Assembly: GCF_013376005.1 (NCBI RefSeq)
Contig: NZ_JABMJK010000021.1
Location: 1-64,000 of the forward strand
Length of the DNA stretch: 64,000 nucleotides
Origin: Duganella sp. SG902
Lineage (GTDB): Bacteria > Pseudomonadota > Gammaproteobacteria > Burkholderiales > Burkholderiaceae_D
Reading direction: 5' to 3'
Shown here: positions 51,247 to 60,212 of the stretch, piece by piece
Position numbering within the stretch: position 1 is the stretch's first letter
Layout of the letters: every line of letters begins with the position of its first letter
Made by a program: the position numbers and the translations under genes
The notes under the pieces: generated by a model
Database searches by the model: none
Told to the model about the DNA's origin: nothing
What the model saw: the letters and a program-made list of their open reading frames with translations, nothing else

Positions 51247-53499
51247 ATGAAATTTCGTTTCCCCATCGTCATCATTGACGAGGATTTCCGTTCCGAGAAC
51301 ACGTCCGGCCTGGGCATTCGCGCCCTGGCCGACGCGATGGAAAAAGAAGGCATGGAAGTGGTGGGCGTGACCAGCTACGGCGATCTGGCCCAGTTCGCGC
51401 AGCAGCAATCGCGCGCGTCGGCCTTCGTGCTGTCGATCGACGACGAGGAGTTCGGCTCCGGCTCGGTGGAGGACACCGACACCGCGCTGAAGTCGCTGCG
51501 CGCCTTCGTCGAGGAAATCCGCTACAAGAACGCCGACATCCCGATCTACCTGTACGGCGAAACCCGCACCTCGCGCCATATCCCGAACGATATCCTGCGC
51601 GAGCTGCACGGCTTCATCCACATGTTCGAGGACACGCCGGAATTCGTGGCGCGCCACATCATCCGCGAAGCCAAGTCCTATCTGGACGGCCTGGCGCCGC
51701 CGTTCTTCCGCGCGCTGGTGGAATACGCCAACGACGGCTCCTACTCGTGGCACTGCCCGGGCCACTCGGGCGGCGTGGCCTTCCTGAAGTCGCCGATCGG
51801 CCAGATGTTCCACCAGTTCTTCGGCGAGAACATGCTGCGCGCCGACGTCTGCAACGCCGTGGAGGAGCTGGGCCAGCTGCTGGACCACACCGGCCCGGTC
51901 GCCAAGTCCGAGCGTAACGCCGCGCGCATCTTCAACGCCGACCATTGCTACTTCGTCACCAACGGCACCTCGACCTCCAACAAGATGGTGTGGCACTCGA
52001 CCGTGGCGCCGGGCGACATCGTGGTGGTGGACCGCAACTGCCACAAATCCATCCTGCACTCGATCATCATGTGCGGCGCGATCCCGGTGTTCCTGATGCC
52101 GACCCGCAACCACCTTGGCATCATCGGCCCGATCCCGCTGGAAGAGTTCTCGATGGAGAGCATCATGCGCAAGATCGAGGCCAACCCGTTCGCACGCAGC
52201 GCCGTGAACAAGAAGCCGCGCATCCTGACCATCACCCAGTCGACCTACGACGGCGTGGTATACAACGTGGAAACCCTGCGCGAGCTGCTGGACGGCCAGA
52301 TCGACACCCTGCACTTCGACGAAGCCTGGCTGCCGCACGCCACCTTCCACGATTTCTACAAAAACATGCACGCGATCGGCAAGGACCGTCCGCGCGCCAA
52401 GGAATCGATGATCTTCTCGACCCAGTCCACCCACAAGCTGCTGGCCGGCCTGTCGCAGGCCTCGCAGGTGCTGGTGCGCGAGTCGGAAACCGTCAAGCTG
52501 GACCAGGACGCCTTCAACGAGGCTTACCTGATGCACACCTCGACCTCGCCGCAGTACTCGATCATCGCCTCCTGCGACGTGGCCGCGGCCATGATGGAAG
52601 CGCCGGGCGGCACCGCGCTCGTGGAGGAATCCATCCTGGAAGCGCTGGACTTCCGCCGCGCCATGAAGAAGATCGACCAGGAATGGGGCAAAGACTGGTG
52701 GTTCAAGGTGTGGGGTCCGGACGAGTTCGCCGAGGAAGGCATCGGCTCGCGCGAAGACTGGATCATCAAGGCGGAGGACGACTGGCACGGCTTCGGCAAG
52801 CTGGCGCCGGGCTTCAACATGCTGGACCCGATCAAGGCCACCATCGTCAACCCAGGTCTGTCGCTGGACGGCAAGTTTGACGAGACCGGCATCCCGGCGT
52901 CCATCGTCACCAAGTACCTGGCCGAGCACGGCGTGATCATCGAAAAGTGCGGCCTGTACTCGTTCTTCATCATGTTCACCATCGGCATCACCAAAGGCCG
53001 CTGGAATACTCTGCTGACCGCACTGCAGCAATTCAAGGACGATTACGATAAGAACCAGCCGATGTGGCGCATCCTGCCGGAGTTCGCGGCCGCCAATCCG
53101 ACCTACGAAAAAATGGGCCTGCGCGATCTGTGCCAGCAGATCCACGATTTCTACAAGGCATATGATGTGGCACGTCTGACCACCGAGATGTACCTGTCGG
53201 ACATGGTGCCGGCCATGAAGCCGTCGGACGCGTTCGCCAAGATGGCGCACCGCGAGATCGAGCGCGTCGCCATTGACGAGCTGGAGGGCCGCATCACCTC
53301 CATCCTGCTGACGCCTTACCCGCCCGGCATCCCGTTGCTGATTCCAGGCGAGCGCTTCAACAAGACCATCGTTGACTACCTGCGCTTCGCGCGCGACTTC
53401 AACGAGCGCTTCCCGGGCTTCGAGACCGATGTGCACGGCCTGGTCAAGCGTGAAGTGGATGGCAAGCGTGGTTACTTCGTGGATTGTGTCAAACAGTAA
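51247..53499 (+). CDS. Orn/Lys/Arg decarboxylase, AdiA-like
   Basis: The 750-residue PLP enzyme has an N-terminal wing (about 1-130), the large PLP domain with the Schiff-base lysine in STQSTHKLLAGLSQAS, and DEAW before it. The C-terminal domain has PYPPGIPLLIPGE. Length and order match biodegradative arginine decarboxylase AdiA (756 residues), but lysine or ornithine specificity cannot be excluded. These enzymes consume protons and release a polyamine or agmatine, aiding acid resistance or polyamine supply. ATG 51247 after GGAG is chosen over TTG 51235. No antiporter gene (adiC-like) is adjacent. A strong terminator follows. Confidence 0.92.
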   Translation: MKFRFPIVIIDEDFRSENTSGLGIRALADAMEKEGMEVVGVTSYGDLAQFAQQQSRASAFVLSIDDEEFGSGSVEDTDTALKSLRAFVEEIRYKNADIPIYLYGETRTSRHIPNDILRELHGFIHMFEDTPEFVARHIIREAKSYLDGLAPPFFRALVEYANDGSYSWHCPGHSGGVAFLKSPIGQMFHQFFGENMLRADVCNAVEELGQLLDHTGPVAKSERNAARIFNADHCYFVTNGTSTSNKMVWHSTVAPGDIVVVDRNCHKSILHSIIMCGAIPVFLMPTRNHLGIIGPIPLEEFSMESIMRKIEANPFARSAVNKKPRILTITQSTYDGVVYNVETLRELLDGQIDTLHFDEAWLPHATFHDFYKNMHAIGKDRPRAKESMIFSTQSTHKLLAGLSQASQVLVRESETVKLDQDAFNEAYLMHTSTSPQYSIIASCDVAAAMMEAPGGTALVEESILEALDFRRAMKKIDQEWGKDWWFKVWGPDEFAEEGIGSREDWIIKAEDDWHGFGKLAPGFNMLDPIKATIVNPGLSLDGKFDETGIPASIVTKYLAEHGVIIEKCGLYSFFIMFTIGITKGRWNTLLTALQQFKDDYDKNQPMWRILPEFAAANPTYEKMGLRDLCQQIHDFYKAYDVARLTTEMYLSDMVPAMKPSDAFAKMAHREIERVAIDELEGRITSILLTPYPPGIPLLIPGERFNKTIVDYLRFARDFNERFPGFETDVHGLVKREVDGKRGYFVDCVKQ

Positions 53500-53522
53500 A
53501 CCGCATCGCAGCAAAAAAATCG

Positions 53523-53548
53523 GGCAGCCAATTGGCTGCCTTTTTTTT
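53523..53548 (+). terminator. Terminator of the decarboxylase gene
   Basis: The palindrome GGCAGCCAATTGGCTGCC (53523-53540) is followed by eight T residues (53541-53548). It is a textbook intrinsic terminator 24 bp past the stop codon. Confidence 0.92.
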
Positions 53549-53787
53549 CGCCCGCACGCCATGAAAATTTACATTTTCAGTACAAAACGTCGCGTGGAAT
53601 ATACATTTCTAGAAAAAAATTGTTGTTAGTGTTCAAAAAACTATAAGACCAAGATCGCTCTTTTTACGCTAACTTCGGTTAACTGTATTCCAAAAAGCGT
53701 AATGTTGTCACTATTAAAAAGAAACACGCGAGAATTTGAAGGCAAACTCTTCTACAATCGGTCCCGTTAGTTTTTTTAGGAAATCAA

Positions 53788-55575
53788 ATGGCATTGAGCA
53801 ACTCCAAACGGGTCCTGGCCATCGCCGCGTTGTCTATCTTGTCCGCGTGCGGCGGCTCTTCTTTCAACGACGAGCAACAGCAGGCCAAGCAACAACCGAA
53901 CCTGCTCTTATCCGACACCATCTCAAGCGACAGCACCGGCACGAGTACCGCCACCAGCGCACCGGCGCGCACCGCCACTGTGATGGCAGCCACCACCGCG
54001 ACGGGCACTGCTACCGCTACCATGACCTCGCAGGCGGCTGCGCACTTCCTGTCGCAAGCCACTTTCGGTCCGACCATCGCCAGCATTATCGAGCTGAAGA
54101 ACATGGGCACCTCGGCCTGGCTGGACGCGCAATTTGGGATGCCGCAGTCCATGCATCGCAACTACATGAACTATTACAGCAGCTTTGCCGGCCACGGCGC
54201 CGCCACGACCGACGAATTCCAGGGCTCGTTCTGGCAACAGGCGCTGTCCGGCAAGGACCAGCTGCGCCAACGCGTGGCGTTCGCCCTGTCGCAAATCTTC
54301 GTCATCTCCACCAAGCAGGACCACGTGTGGGAGGAACCGCTAGGTGTGGCGCATTATTACGATATGCTCGGCAACCGTGGCTTCGGCAACTTCCGCAATC
54401 TGCTGGAAGGCGTGGCGCTCGATCCCATGATGGGCATCTACCTGAGCCACATGCACAACAGCAAGGAAACCGACACCCGCACGCCGGACGAAAACTTCGC
54501 CCGCGAAATCATGCAGCTGATGTCGATCGGCCTGTATCAACTGAACCAGGATGGCACCGTCAAGATGGTGGACGGCAAGCCGGCGCTGACGTACTCGCAC
54601 GAGGACGTGATGGGCCTGGCCAAGGTATTCACCGGCTGGAGCTGGGCCGGTCCCGACCAGAGCGAATCGCGCTACCTGGGCTTCACCCGCTACGCGGACC
54701 GCGCCTGGCTGCCGATGCAAAACTACACCGCGTATCACTCGACCTCGTCCAAGAGCTTCCTCGGTGTGACCATTCCGGCCGGCACCCCGGCGGCGACTGA
54801 GCTCAAGATTGCGCTCGACACGCTGTTCAACCACCCGAACGTGGGGCCATTCATGGGGCGCCAGCTGATTCAGCGCCTGGTCACAAGCAACCCGAGCCCG
54901 GCCTACATCAGCCGTGTGGCAGCCGCCTTCAACAACAATGGCAATGGCGTGCGCGGCGACATGAAGGCGGTGATCCGCGCCATCCTGCTCGATCCGGAAG
55001 CGACCGAAGCGGCCAAACCGAAGAAGCTGCGCGAACCCCTGCTGCGCATGGCCAACTTCCTGCGCGCATTTAACGCCACCTCGAAAAACGGCTGGTACTT
55101 CGCCTGGGGCACCAGCGACATCAACAATGGCCTGGGCATGACCGTGCTGCAATCGCCGTCGGTGTTCAACTTCTACCGTCCGGGCTATGCGCCGCCGGGG
55201 TCGGCGCTGGCCGGCGCCGGCTTGGTCGGTCCCGAGCTGCAAATCACCAGCGGCCCATCCACCGCCGGCTATCTGAACTATCTGCAGCGCATCATGCAAT
55301 ACGGTTTCGGCAAGGACGACGACATCCAGCCCGACTACAGCAAGGAGTGGGAACTGGCGCCCACGCCGGAACAACTGCTGGACCGCGTCGACCTGCTGCT
55401 GACGGCTGGTTCGATGTCGAGCGACTTGCGCAGCCAGATCCTGTCCGCCATGAATTCCATCGCCTTCGATCCCAAGCCGTGGAACGGCGCCGAAATCGCC
55501 GCTGCAAGGAAGAACCGCACTTACCTGGCAATTTACCTGACCATGGCATCGCCTGAATACCTCGTACAGAAATAA
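53788..55575 (+). CDS. DUF1800 lipoprotein
   Basis: The 595-residue protein begins with a lipoprotein signal (lipobox LSAC, acylated C21). A threonine/serine/alanine-rich linker (about 40-75) follows, then the DUF1800 domain. Hallmarks are HFLSQATFGPT, the DQLRQRVAFALSQIF helix and ENFAREIMQLMSIGLYQL. The family is predicted to act outside the cytoplasm; function is unknown, and it is often paired with DUF1501, as here. AGGAAA precedes ATG 53788. A 239-bp AT-rich leader separates it from the decarboxylase terminator and should carry its promoter. Confidence 0.92.
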   Translation: MALSNSKRVLAIAALSILSACGGSSFNDEQQQAKQQPNLLLSDTISSDSTGTSTATSAPARTATVMAATTATGTATATMTSQAAAHFLSQATFGPTIASIIELKNMGTSAWLDAQFGMPQSMHRNYMNYYSSFAGHGAATTDEFQGSFWQQALSGKDQLRQRVAFALSQIFVISTKQDHVWEEPLGVAHYYDMLGNRGFGNFRNLLEGVALDPMMGIYLSHMHNSKETDTRTPDENFAREIMQLMSIGLYQLNQDGTVKMVDGKPALTYSHEDVMGLAKVFTGWSWAGPDQSESRYLGFTRYADRAWLPMQNYTAYHSTSSKSFLGVTIPAGTPAATELKIALDTLFNHPNVGPFMGRQLIQRLVTSNPSPAYISRVAAAFNNNGNGVRGDMKAVIRAILLDPEATEAAKPKKLREPLLRMANFLRAFNATSKNGWYFAWGTSDINNGLGMTVLQSPSVFNFYRPGYAPPGSALAGAGLVGPELQITSGPSTAGYLNYLQRIMQYGFGKDDDIQPDYSKEWELAPTPEQLLDRVDLLLTAGSMSSDLRSQILSAMNSIAFDPKPWNGAEIAAARKNRTYLAIYLTMASPEYLVQK

Positions 55576-55584
55576 GGAAAGAAG

Positions 55585-57027
55585 ATGAGCAACCCGACCC
55601 AATCGCGCCGCCGCTTCCTGGGCAACCTGCTGGCCATGGCTGGCAGCGGCGCCGTGCCCTTCTCGCTGAACCTGGCCGCCATGGGCACCGCCGCGGCGGC
55701 CGACGCCAGCGACTACAAGGCGCTGGTGTGCGTCTACCTGACCGGCGGTAACGATTCCTTCAATACGCTGCTGACCACGGACCCGGAGTCGTGGAAAGAA
55801 TATTCGCGCCTGCGCGCCACGGGCGGCGCCACGTCCATCGCACTGGCGCAGAGCAGCGCCTCGGCCGCCCTGCTGCCGATCGTGCCGAACACCGCGCAGG
55901 CCGGCCGCAGCTTTGCCCTCAATCCGGGCATGACGCATATGCGCGACCTGTTCAACAATGGGGTGCTGGCGGTAGTGGCCAACGTCGGCACACTGATCCA
56001 GCCGACCACCTTGGCGCAATACCAGAACCGCTCGGTGTCGCTGCCGGCGAAGTTGTTCTCGCACAACGACCAGCAAACCGTGTGGCAAACCAACAAGCCC
56101 GAAGGCAGCAACGGCAGCGGCTGGGGCGCGCGCATGGTGGAGCTGATGGCCTCGGCCAACTCCAGCTCGTCTTTTGCCGCCGTCTCCACCTACGGCAACT
56201 CCACCCTGTTGGGCGGCAAAACCATCCGCCAGATCCAGATCGCCGGCACCAGCATCCCGGCCATCAACGGCATCAGCGGCACCCTGTTCGGCTCGACCAC
56301 GGCCGCCGGCACCCTGCGCAACATCATCTCCAGTGACCGCAGCGACCTGCTGGAGAAGGAACATGCGGCCATCGCGCGGGCCGGCATCAGCACCCAGAGC
56401 ACGGCCACGTCGGCCATGCTGCCCAAGGGCACCGGCGGCGTGCCGGACCCCAGCTGGTACGTGAATCCCACCACCGGCGTGGCCGGCGTCAACCCGCTGG
56501 CGGTGCAACTGCAAACCGTGGCGCGCATGATCGGCGGCCGCAACGCCCTGGGCGTGAAGCGCCAGGTGTTCTATGTCGGTATCAGCGGCTTCGACACCCA
56601 CGACAACCAGCGGGCGGACCAGGCCAATCTGCTGGCGCAACTGAGCCATGCGCTGAATTACTTCTACGTCATGCTGTACAGCTTGAACGGCACCAACCTG
56701 CAAAAACAGGTGACACTGTTCACCGCCTCCGATTTCGGCCGCACCTTCACCAGCAATGGTGATGGCACCGACCACGGCTGGGGAGCCCACCACTTCGTCA
56801 TGGGCGGCGCCGTCAAGGGCAAGAATATCTACGGGACCGTGCCCCCAGCCGGCCTGGGCCACAATCTGGACGTCGGTTCCGGCGCCCTGCTGCCGACCAT
56901 TTCGGTGGACCAGTACGCAGCCACGTTGGGAACGTGGTTCGGGCTGTCGGCCACCCAGATCGCGGATGTGTTCCCGAACATCGGCAACTTCAGCACCCGC
57001 AACCTGGGTTTTATGAACCTCGCTTAA
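55585..57027 (+). CDS. Tat-exported DUF1501 protein
   Basis: The 480-residue protein has a Tat signal (SRRRFLGNLLAMAGSG, residues 7-22, cleavage near TAAAADA). The DUF1501 domain follows, with CVYLTGGNDSFNTLL, ISGFDTHDNQ and SDFGRTFTSNGDGTDHGWG. It is related to the alkaline phosphatase/sulfatase superfamily by fold; metal ligands may be the D/H residues in those motifs. It follows the DUF1800 gene by nine bases and AAGGAAAG, so the two are co-expressed. It converges on the dioxygenase gene with a four-base overlap. Confidence 0.92.
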   Translation: MSNPTQSRRRFLGNLLAMAGSGAVPFSLNLAAMGTAAAADASDYKALVCVYLTGGNDSFNTLLTTDPESWKEYSRLRATGGATSIALAQSSASAALLPIVPNTAQAGRSFALNPGMTHMRDLFNNGVLAVVANVGTLIQPTTLAQYQNRSVSLPAKLFSHNDQQTVWQTNKPEGSNGSGWGARMVELMASANSSSSFAAVSTYGNSTLLGGKTIRQIQIAGTSIPAINGISGTLFGSTTAAGTLRNIISSDRSDLLEKEHAAIARAGISTQSTATSAMLPKGTGGVPDPSWYVNPTTGVAGVNPLAVQLQTVARMIGGRNALGVKRQVFYVGISGFDTHDNQRADQANLLAQLSHALNYFYVMLYSLNGTNLQKQVTLFTASDFGRTFTSNGDGTDHGWGAHHFVMGGAVKGKNIYGTVPPAGLGHNLDVGSGALLPTISVDQYAATLGTWFGLSATQIADVFPNIGNFSTRNLGFMNLA

Positions 57028-57932
57028 GCCGACACCGCCACCGTCAGCGTCGCCACATAACCGTCGGTGGCGTTGCCGGTGATGGTGGCCATCTGCAGCG
57101 AGTAGCCGTCGCTGAAGATGTTGTCGGTGGCGAAGCTGATCGCCGCCAGGTTTTTCACACTGGCGCTGTAGCCGGTGGTGGCATAGACTTCCTGGCTGGT
57201 CGCCACCGGGAACGTGAACTGCGACGTTTTGATGCGGTTCGACGCGCTGGTCGCCTTGGCCAGCGATGGATACACCTCGAAGTGCACATGCGGCACCCGG
57301 CCCGAGTAGCAGCCCGGATAGATGGTGGTGAAAGTCAGGTTGCCGCCGCTGTCGGTCTCCTGCACGCCGCGCAGGTAATTCTGGTTGGTCACGCCGCTTG
57401 AATACAACGAGTAATTGCCGTCACGGTCGCAGTGCCACAGGTAGACGGCGGCATTGGCCAAGGCCGCGCAGTTATTGTTGGGGTTGACGATCTGCAGCTT
57501 GATGGTCAGCGGCACGCCGGCCGCCGTGCCGCTGGCGCTGCCGAAGCTGCCTCGGATGTCGCTGCGCACCACGCCCGACTGCGTCAGCACATTGACCACG
57601 CCGCCGCTGTTGCTGTTGGTGCCGTCGGCCGGATACGGGCCGCCGGTCTCCTCCGGGATGACCGAGCACGAGCCGTTGGTGGTGGTCGTGGTGCCGGTGG
57701 TGGTGGTGCCGGTGGTCGGCGTGGTGGTGGTCGAGGTCGACGTGGTGGTGGTGGTGGTGGTACTGGTGGTGTCGCCGGCGCTGCCGGAACCGCCGCCGCA
57801 ACCGAGCACCGGCAGCGCCGAGGCGCCGGCCAGCAGCCAGCGCAGCGTCTGGCGGCGGTCGCTGTTCAGCTTGAGCATCGCGGTCAGGTCGGCCGCGAGG
57901 CTGTGTTCGTGCATATCGTCATGAGATTCCAT
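57024..57932 (-). CDS. Tat lipoprotein, intradiol dioxygenase-like
   Basis: The 302-residue protein has a Tat-lipoprotein signal (DRRQTLRWLL at about 25-34, lipobox LPVLGC with C45). A threonine-rich linker (about 55-95) and an intradiol dioxygenase domain follow. The domain shows PEETGGPYPADG, YLWHCDRDGNYSLYS and YPGCYSGRVPHVHFEV, giving candidate iron ligands (two tyrosines, two histidines). Typical family members cleave catechols in the cytosol; an exported lipoprotein form may act on extracytoplasmic aromatics or have no such activity. Start 57932 follows AGGAG. A longer ATG at 57971 is rejected. Confidence 0.85.
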   Translation of the reverse strand: MESHDDMHEHSLAADLTAMLKLNSDRRQTLRWLLAGASALPVLGCGGGSGSAGDTTSTTTTTTTSTSTTTTPTTGTTTTGTTTTTNGSCSVIPEETGGPYPADGTNSNSGGVVNVLTQSGVVRSDIRGSFGSASGTAAGVPLTIKLQIVNPNNNCAALANAAVYLWHCDRDGNYSLYSSGVTNQNYLRGVQETDSGGNLTFTTIYPGCYSGRVPHVHFEVYPSLAKATSASNRIKTSQFTFPVATSQEVYATTGYSASVKNLAAISFATDNIFSDGYSLQMATITGNATDGYVATLTVAVSA

Positions 57933-58015
57933 ACCTACTCCTACTTGGGTGAGAAAGCCGCCACGGCGCATGGACGCGCGGCGACGGATATTGCGGGAAT
58001 TGCGCGTCAGACCTT

Positions 58016-58144
58016 AATGCCGCCAAGTTAAGAACCGTCATTCCCGCGTAGGCGGGAATCCATGCTGAACTGATGAACACGCGCCCTATGGATTCCCGCC
58101 TGCGCGGGAATGACGGGTCGGAAAAGGCTTAACTTAGCGGCATT
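58016..58144. mobile_element. MITE-like palindromic insertion
   Basis: Terminal inverted repeats of 17 nt (AATGCCGCYAAGTTAAG, 58016-58032, with its reverse complement at 58128-58144) enclose two REP-like hairpins (58035-58063 and 58088-58116). These are inverted copies of each other, with cores ATTCCCGC/GCGGGAAT. A 10-bp direct repeat, CGCGTCAGAC, flanks it (58003-58012 and 58145-58154), resembling a target duplication, with three extra bases on the left. There is no coding capacity. The right direct repeat contains the stop codon of the next gene. It lies between the dioxygenase start and the unknown gene end. Confidence 0.65.
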
Positions 58145-58148
58145 CGCG

Positions 58149-58769
58149 TCAGACTGTGGTGTTAACCAGGTTGCCGCTGACGCCGTGGCCATCAACCTTG
58201 GTCGACAACGTTTGCAGGAAAGCTGCCAGTTTGCTGGCGCTATCGGTGCTGTCTCCGCTGTCGGTACTCACGCCGAGCTTGTCCAGCAAGTTCGCGAAAG
58301 AGCTTTCCAACTGATCCACTGAATCGCCGCTCTCGGTGGCGGCCGCTCCATCGGTCGAGGTCAGCCTGGCAATCAGGCTTTGCAGGTCCGATTCCAGCTT
58401 GCCCGGACCGCCCTGCTGCTCCCCGTAAGGCGGCGGCGTTTCGGCGCCGGCGCTGTTTTGCGCATGCAGGGCCCCCATCAGGCTTTGCAGGAAGCTGCCC
58501 AGCGCCGCCGCCACATCGGTGGCGTCGTTCGTGGCGCTGTCGCTCGTCTCCGTGCTGGCCGATGCGGCCGACGTATCGGCACCGGCGTCATCGGTAACGC
58601 CTATCGACTTTAACGCCTCGGCGATGGCGTCCGCGAAGCCGCCCCCTTCCGGCGGCGGTGGCGGACGCACACCTTCCGCGCTGCCGCTCTGGCTGCTGAT
58701 GTTGTTGGTGCTGCTCAAACGGCTCAGGAAACTGAGCGCGCTGGTGGAACTCAAGGCGCTGATGGACAT
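58149..58769 (-). CDS. Unknown low-complexity protein of the Cpx-like module
   Basis: I do not recognise this 206-residue protein. It has no signal peptide. It is rich in S, A, T, D and G, with a serine-rich start, a PPPPP run (about 36-40) followed by GGGFADAIAEALKSIGV, and a second PPPYGEQQGG piece (about 111-120). The rest is acidic helices (FLQSLMGALHA, LLDKLGV). It lies 31 bp after the Spy/CpxP-like gene on the same strand and shares the PPPYGE motif with it. A role as a secreted or surface-associated regulator of envelope stress is only a guess. The MITE-like element abuts its stop codon. Confidence 0.7.
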   Translation of the reverse strand: MSISALSSTSALSFLSRLSSTNNISSQSGSAEGVRPPPPPEGGGFADAIAEALKSIGVTDDAGADTSAASASTETSDSATNDATDVAAALGSFLQSLMGALHAQNSAGAETPPPYGEQQGGPGKLESDLQSLIARLTSTDGAAATESGDSVDQLESSFANLLDKLGVSTDSGDSTDSASKLAAFLQTLSTKVDGHGVSGNLVNTTV

Positions 58770-58800
58770 ACGGTTCTCCGCTTTTCAGGTTCAAGGGATG

Positions 58801-59310
58801 CTACGGGCGCTGCGGATGGCGCGGTTGCTCTTCCGCCTGCTGTTTGCGCTGCTCCGGCGTGAGCACGGCCAGCAACTTCTGTTGAGTACGCACGTGCTGC
58901 AGCGCGAGATTGGCTTCCGCCGTGGCGGCCTCCTTAGCCAGCGCCGCAGCCTTGGCGTCGTCATAGTTGTCCGAGGCGGCCAGCGCGCGCAACGCCGTCC
59001 GCGCCTTGGCGGCGGCCCTGGCTTGTTCTCGCATGTAAGGCGCCTCGGCGTGCAGAATGGCAAATACCTTGTCCTCCTGCGCCTCGCTCAGTTCCACACC
59101 GCGCGGGAATGGCGGGCGGCCGGGACCAAAGGCGGGACCGCGATCCGGGCCACCGTGGCCGGGGCCGCCGAACGGGCCGCGAGCGTCGTGCTCGCCGTAA
59201 GGAGGCGGCGGTTGATCGGTGTCCAAGCCGGCGGCCATCGCCAGCAGCGGCAGCGCCAGCACGGCGGCCAGCAGGATATTGCGACCGCCGGTTTTTCTTG
59301 ATGTTCTCAT
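58801..59310 (-). CDS. Spy/CpxP-like periplasmic protein
   Basis: The 169-residue protein has a signal peptide (about 1-26), then a Pro/Gly-rich stretch with PPPPYGEH and GPFGGPGHGGP. A helical domain follows with LSEAQEDKVFAILH and the LTPEQRKQ repeat, the LTxxQ-type signature of Spy/CpxP proteins. These are periplasmic chaperones or inhibitors of a sensor kinase. ATG 59310 is preferred because AAGGA lies eight bases upstream; ATG 59319 would be too close to it. It is divergent from the OmpR-type regulator. Confidence 0.82.
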   Translation of the reverse strand: MRTSRKTGGRNILLAAVLALPLLAMAAGLDTDQPPPPYGEHDARGPFGGPGHGGPDRGPAFGPGRPPFPRGVELSEAQEDKVFAILHAEAPYMREQARAAAKARTALRALAASDNYDDAKAAALAKEAATAEANLALQHVRTQQKLLAVLTPEQRKQQAEEQPRHPQRP

Positions 59311-59516
59311 GCAAATCATCCTTGGGTTGATAGTGAGACATCATTCTCTGCGGCATCCGCGTTAAGTGGCGTTAGGGCAACGTAAATCGACGTAAAGATG
59401 TTGGTCTGACATCAAATTACTACTTGGCAATGTGGTGTAAAACGGCGTAAAAGGCCGTCATCGCGCGTGTTCCGGCTGTTATGATGGGCGATCTGTATCT
59501 AAAGAAAATGGCTGCA

Positions 59517-60209
59517 ATGAAGAGCAAAGTACTGTTGATCGACGACGACGTCGAACTGGTGGGCATGTTCAAGGAATACCTGGAACAGGAAGGTTTTGAA
59601 GTGAAAACCGTGCACGACGGCGAAGCCGGCACCGCCGAAGCCTTCACCGGCCAGTACGCCATCGCCATCCTGGATGTGATGATGCCGCGCGTGAACGGCC
59701 TCGAAACGCTGCGCCGCATCCGCACCAACAGCCAGTTGCCGATCCTGATGCTGACCGGACGCGGCGACGACACCGACCGCATCGTCGGCCTGGAATTGGG
59801 CGCCGACGACTATGTGGCCAAGCCCTGCACTCCGCGTGAACTGACCGCGCGCATCCGCGCCATCCTGCGCCGCGCGCAAAGCGTGCCGGCGGACAACAGC
59901 CAGCAAACCGCCATCACGGTCGGCCAGCTGACCATGTGGCCGGAGCAGCGCCGCGCCACCTGGGCCGGCGACAAGCTGGAACTGACCAGCACCGAATTCA
60001 ATCTGCTGGAGGTGCTGGCGCGTAACGCCGGCCGCCCGGTCAGCAAGAACACCCTGTCCGAACAGGGCCTGGGGCGCCCGCTGGCGCGCTTCGACCGCAA
60101 CATCGACGTCCATCTGAGCTCGCTACGCCACAAGCTCGGCACCATCGCCGACGGCCGTTCCTGCCTGCAGACCGTGTACCGCCTGGGCTACCAGCTGATC
60201 AAGGAGTAA
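59517..60209 (+). CDS. OmpR/CpxR-family response regulator
   Basis: The 230-residue protein has a receiver domain (about 1-118; acidic LLIDDDVEL, phospho-Asp in AILDVMMPR, lysine in YVAKP) and a winged-helix DNA-binding domain (about 130-228; LTSTEFNLLEVLARNAGRPVSK). It should bind DNA as a dimer after phosphorylation by the kinase that follows. ATG 59517 is used; an in-frame ATG at 59508 is possible. The divergent Spy/CpxP-like gene starts 206 bp away and is a likely target, as in the Cpx system. Confidence 0.93.
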   Translation: MKSKVLLIDDDVELVGMFKEYLEQEGFEVKTVHDGEAGTAEAFTGQYAIAILDVMMPRVNGLETLRRIRTNSQLPILMLTGRGDDTDRIVGLELGADDYVAKPCTPRELTARIRAILRRAQSVPADNSQQTAITVGQLTMWPEQRRATWAGDKLELTSTEFNLLEVLARNAGRPVSKNTLSEQGLGRPLARFDRNIDVHLSSLRHKLGTIADGRSCLQTVYRLGYQLIKE

Positions 60210-60212
60210 GCC

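Noticed and set aside
51166..53562. 798-codon minus-strand frame opposite the decarboxylase
   Set aside because: The plus strand encodes a full-length PLP decarboxylase with all motifs; the opposite frame is a composition artefact.
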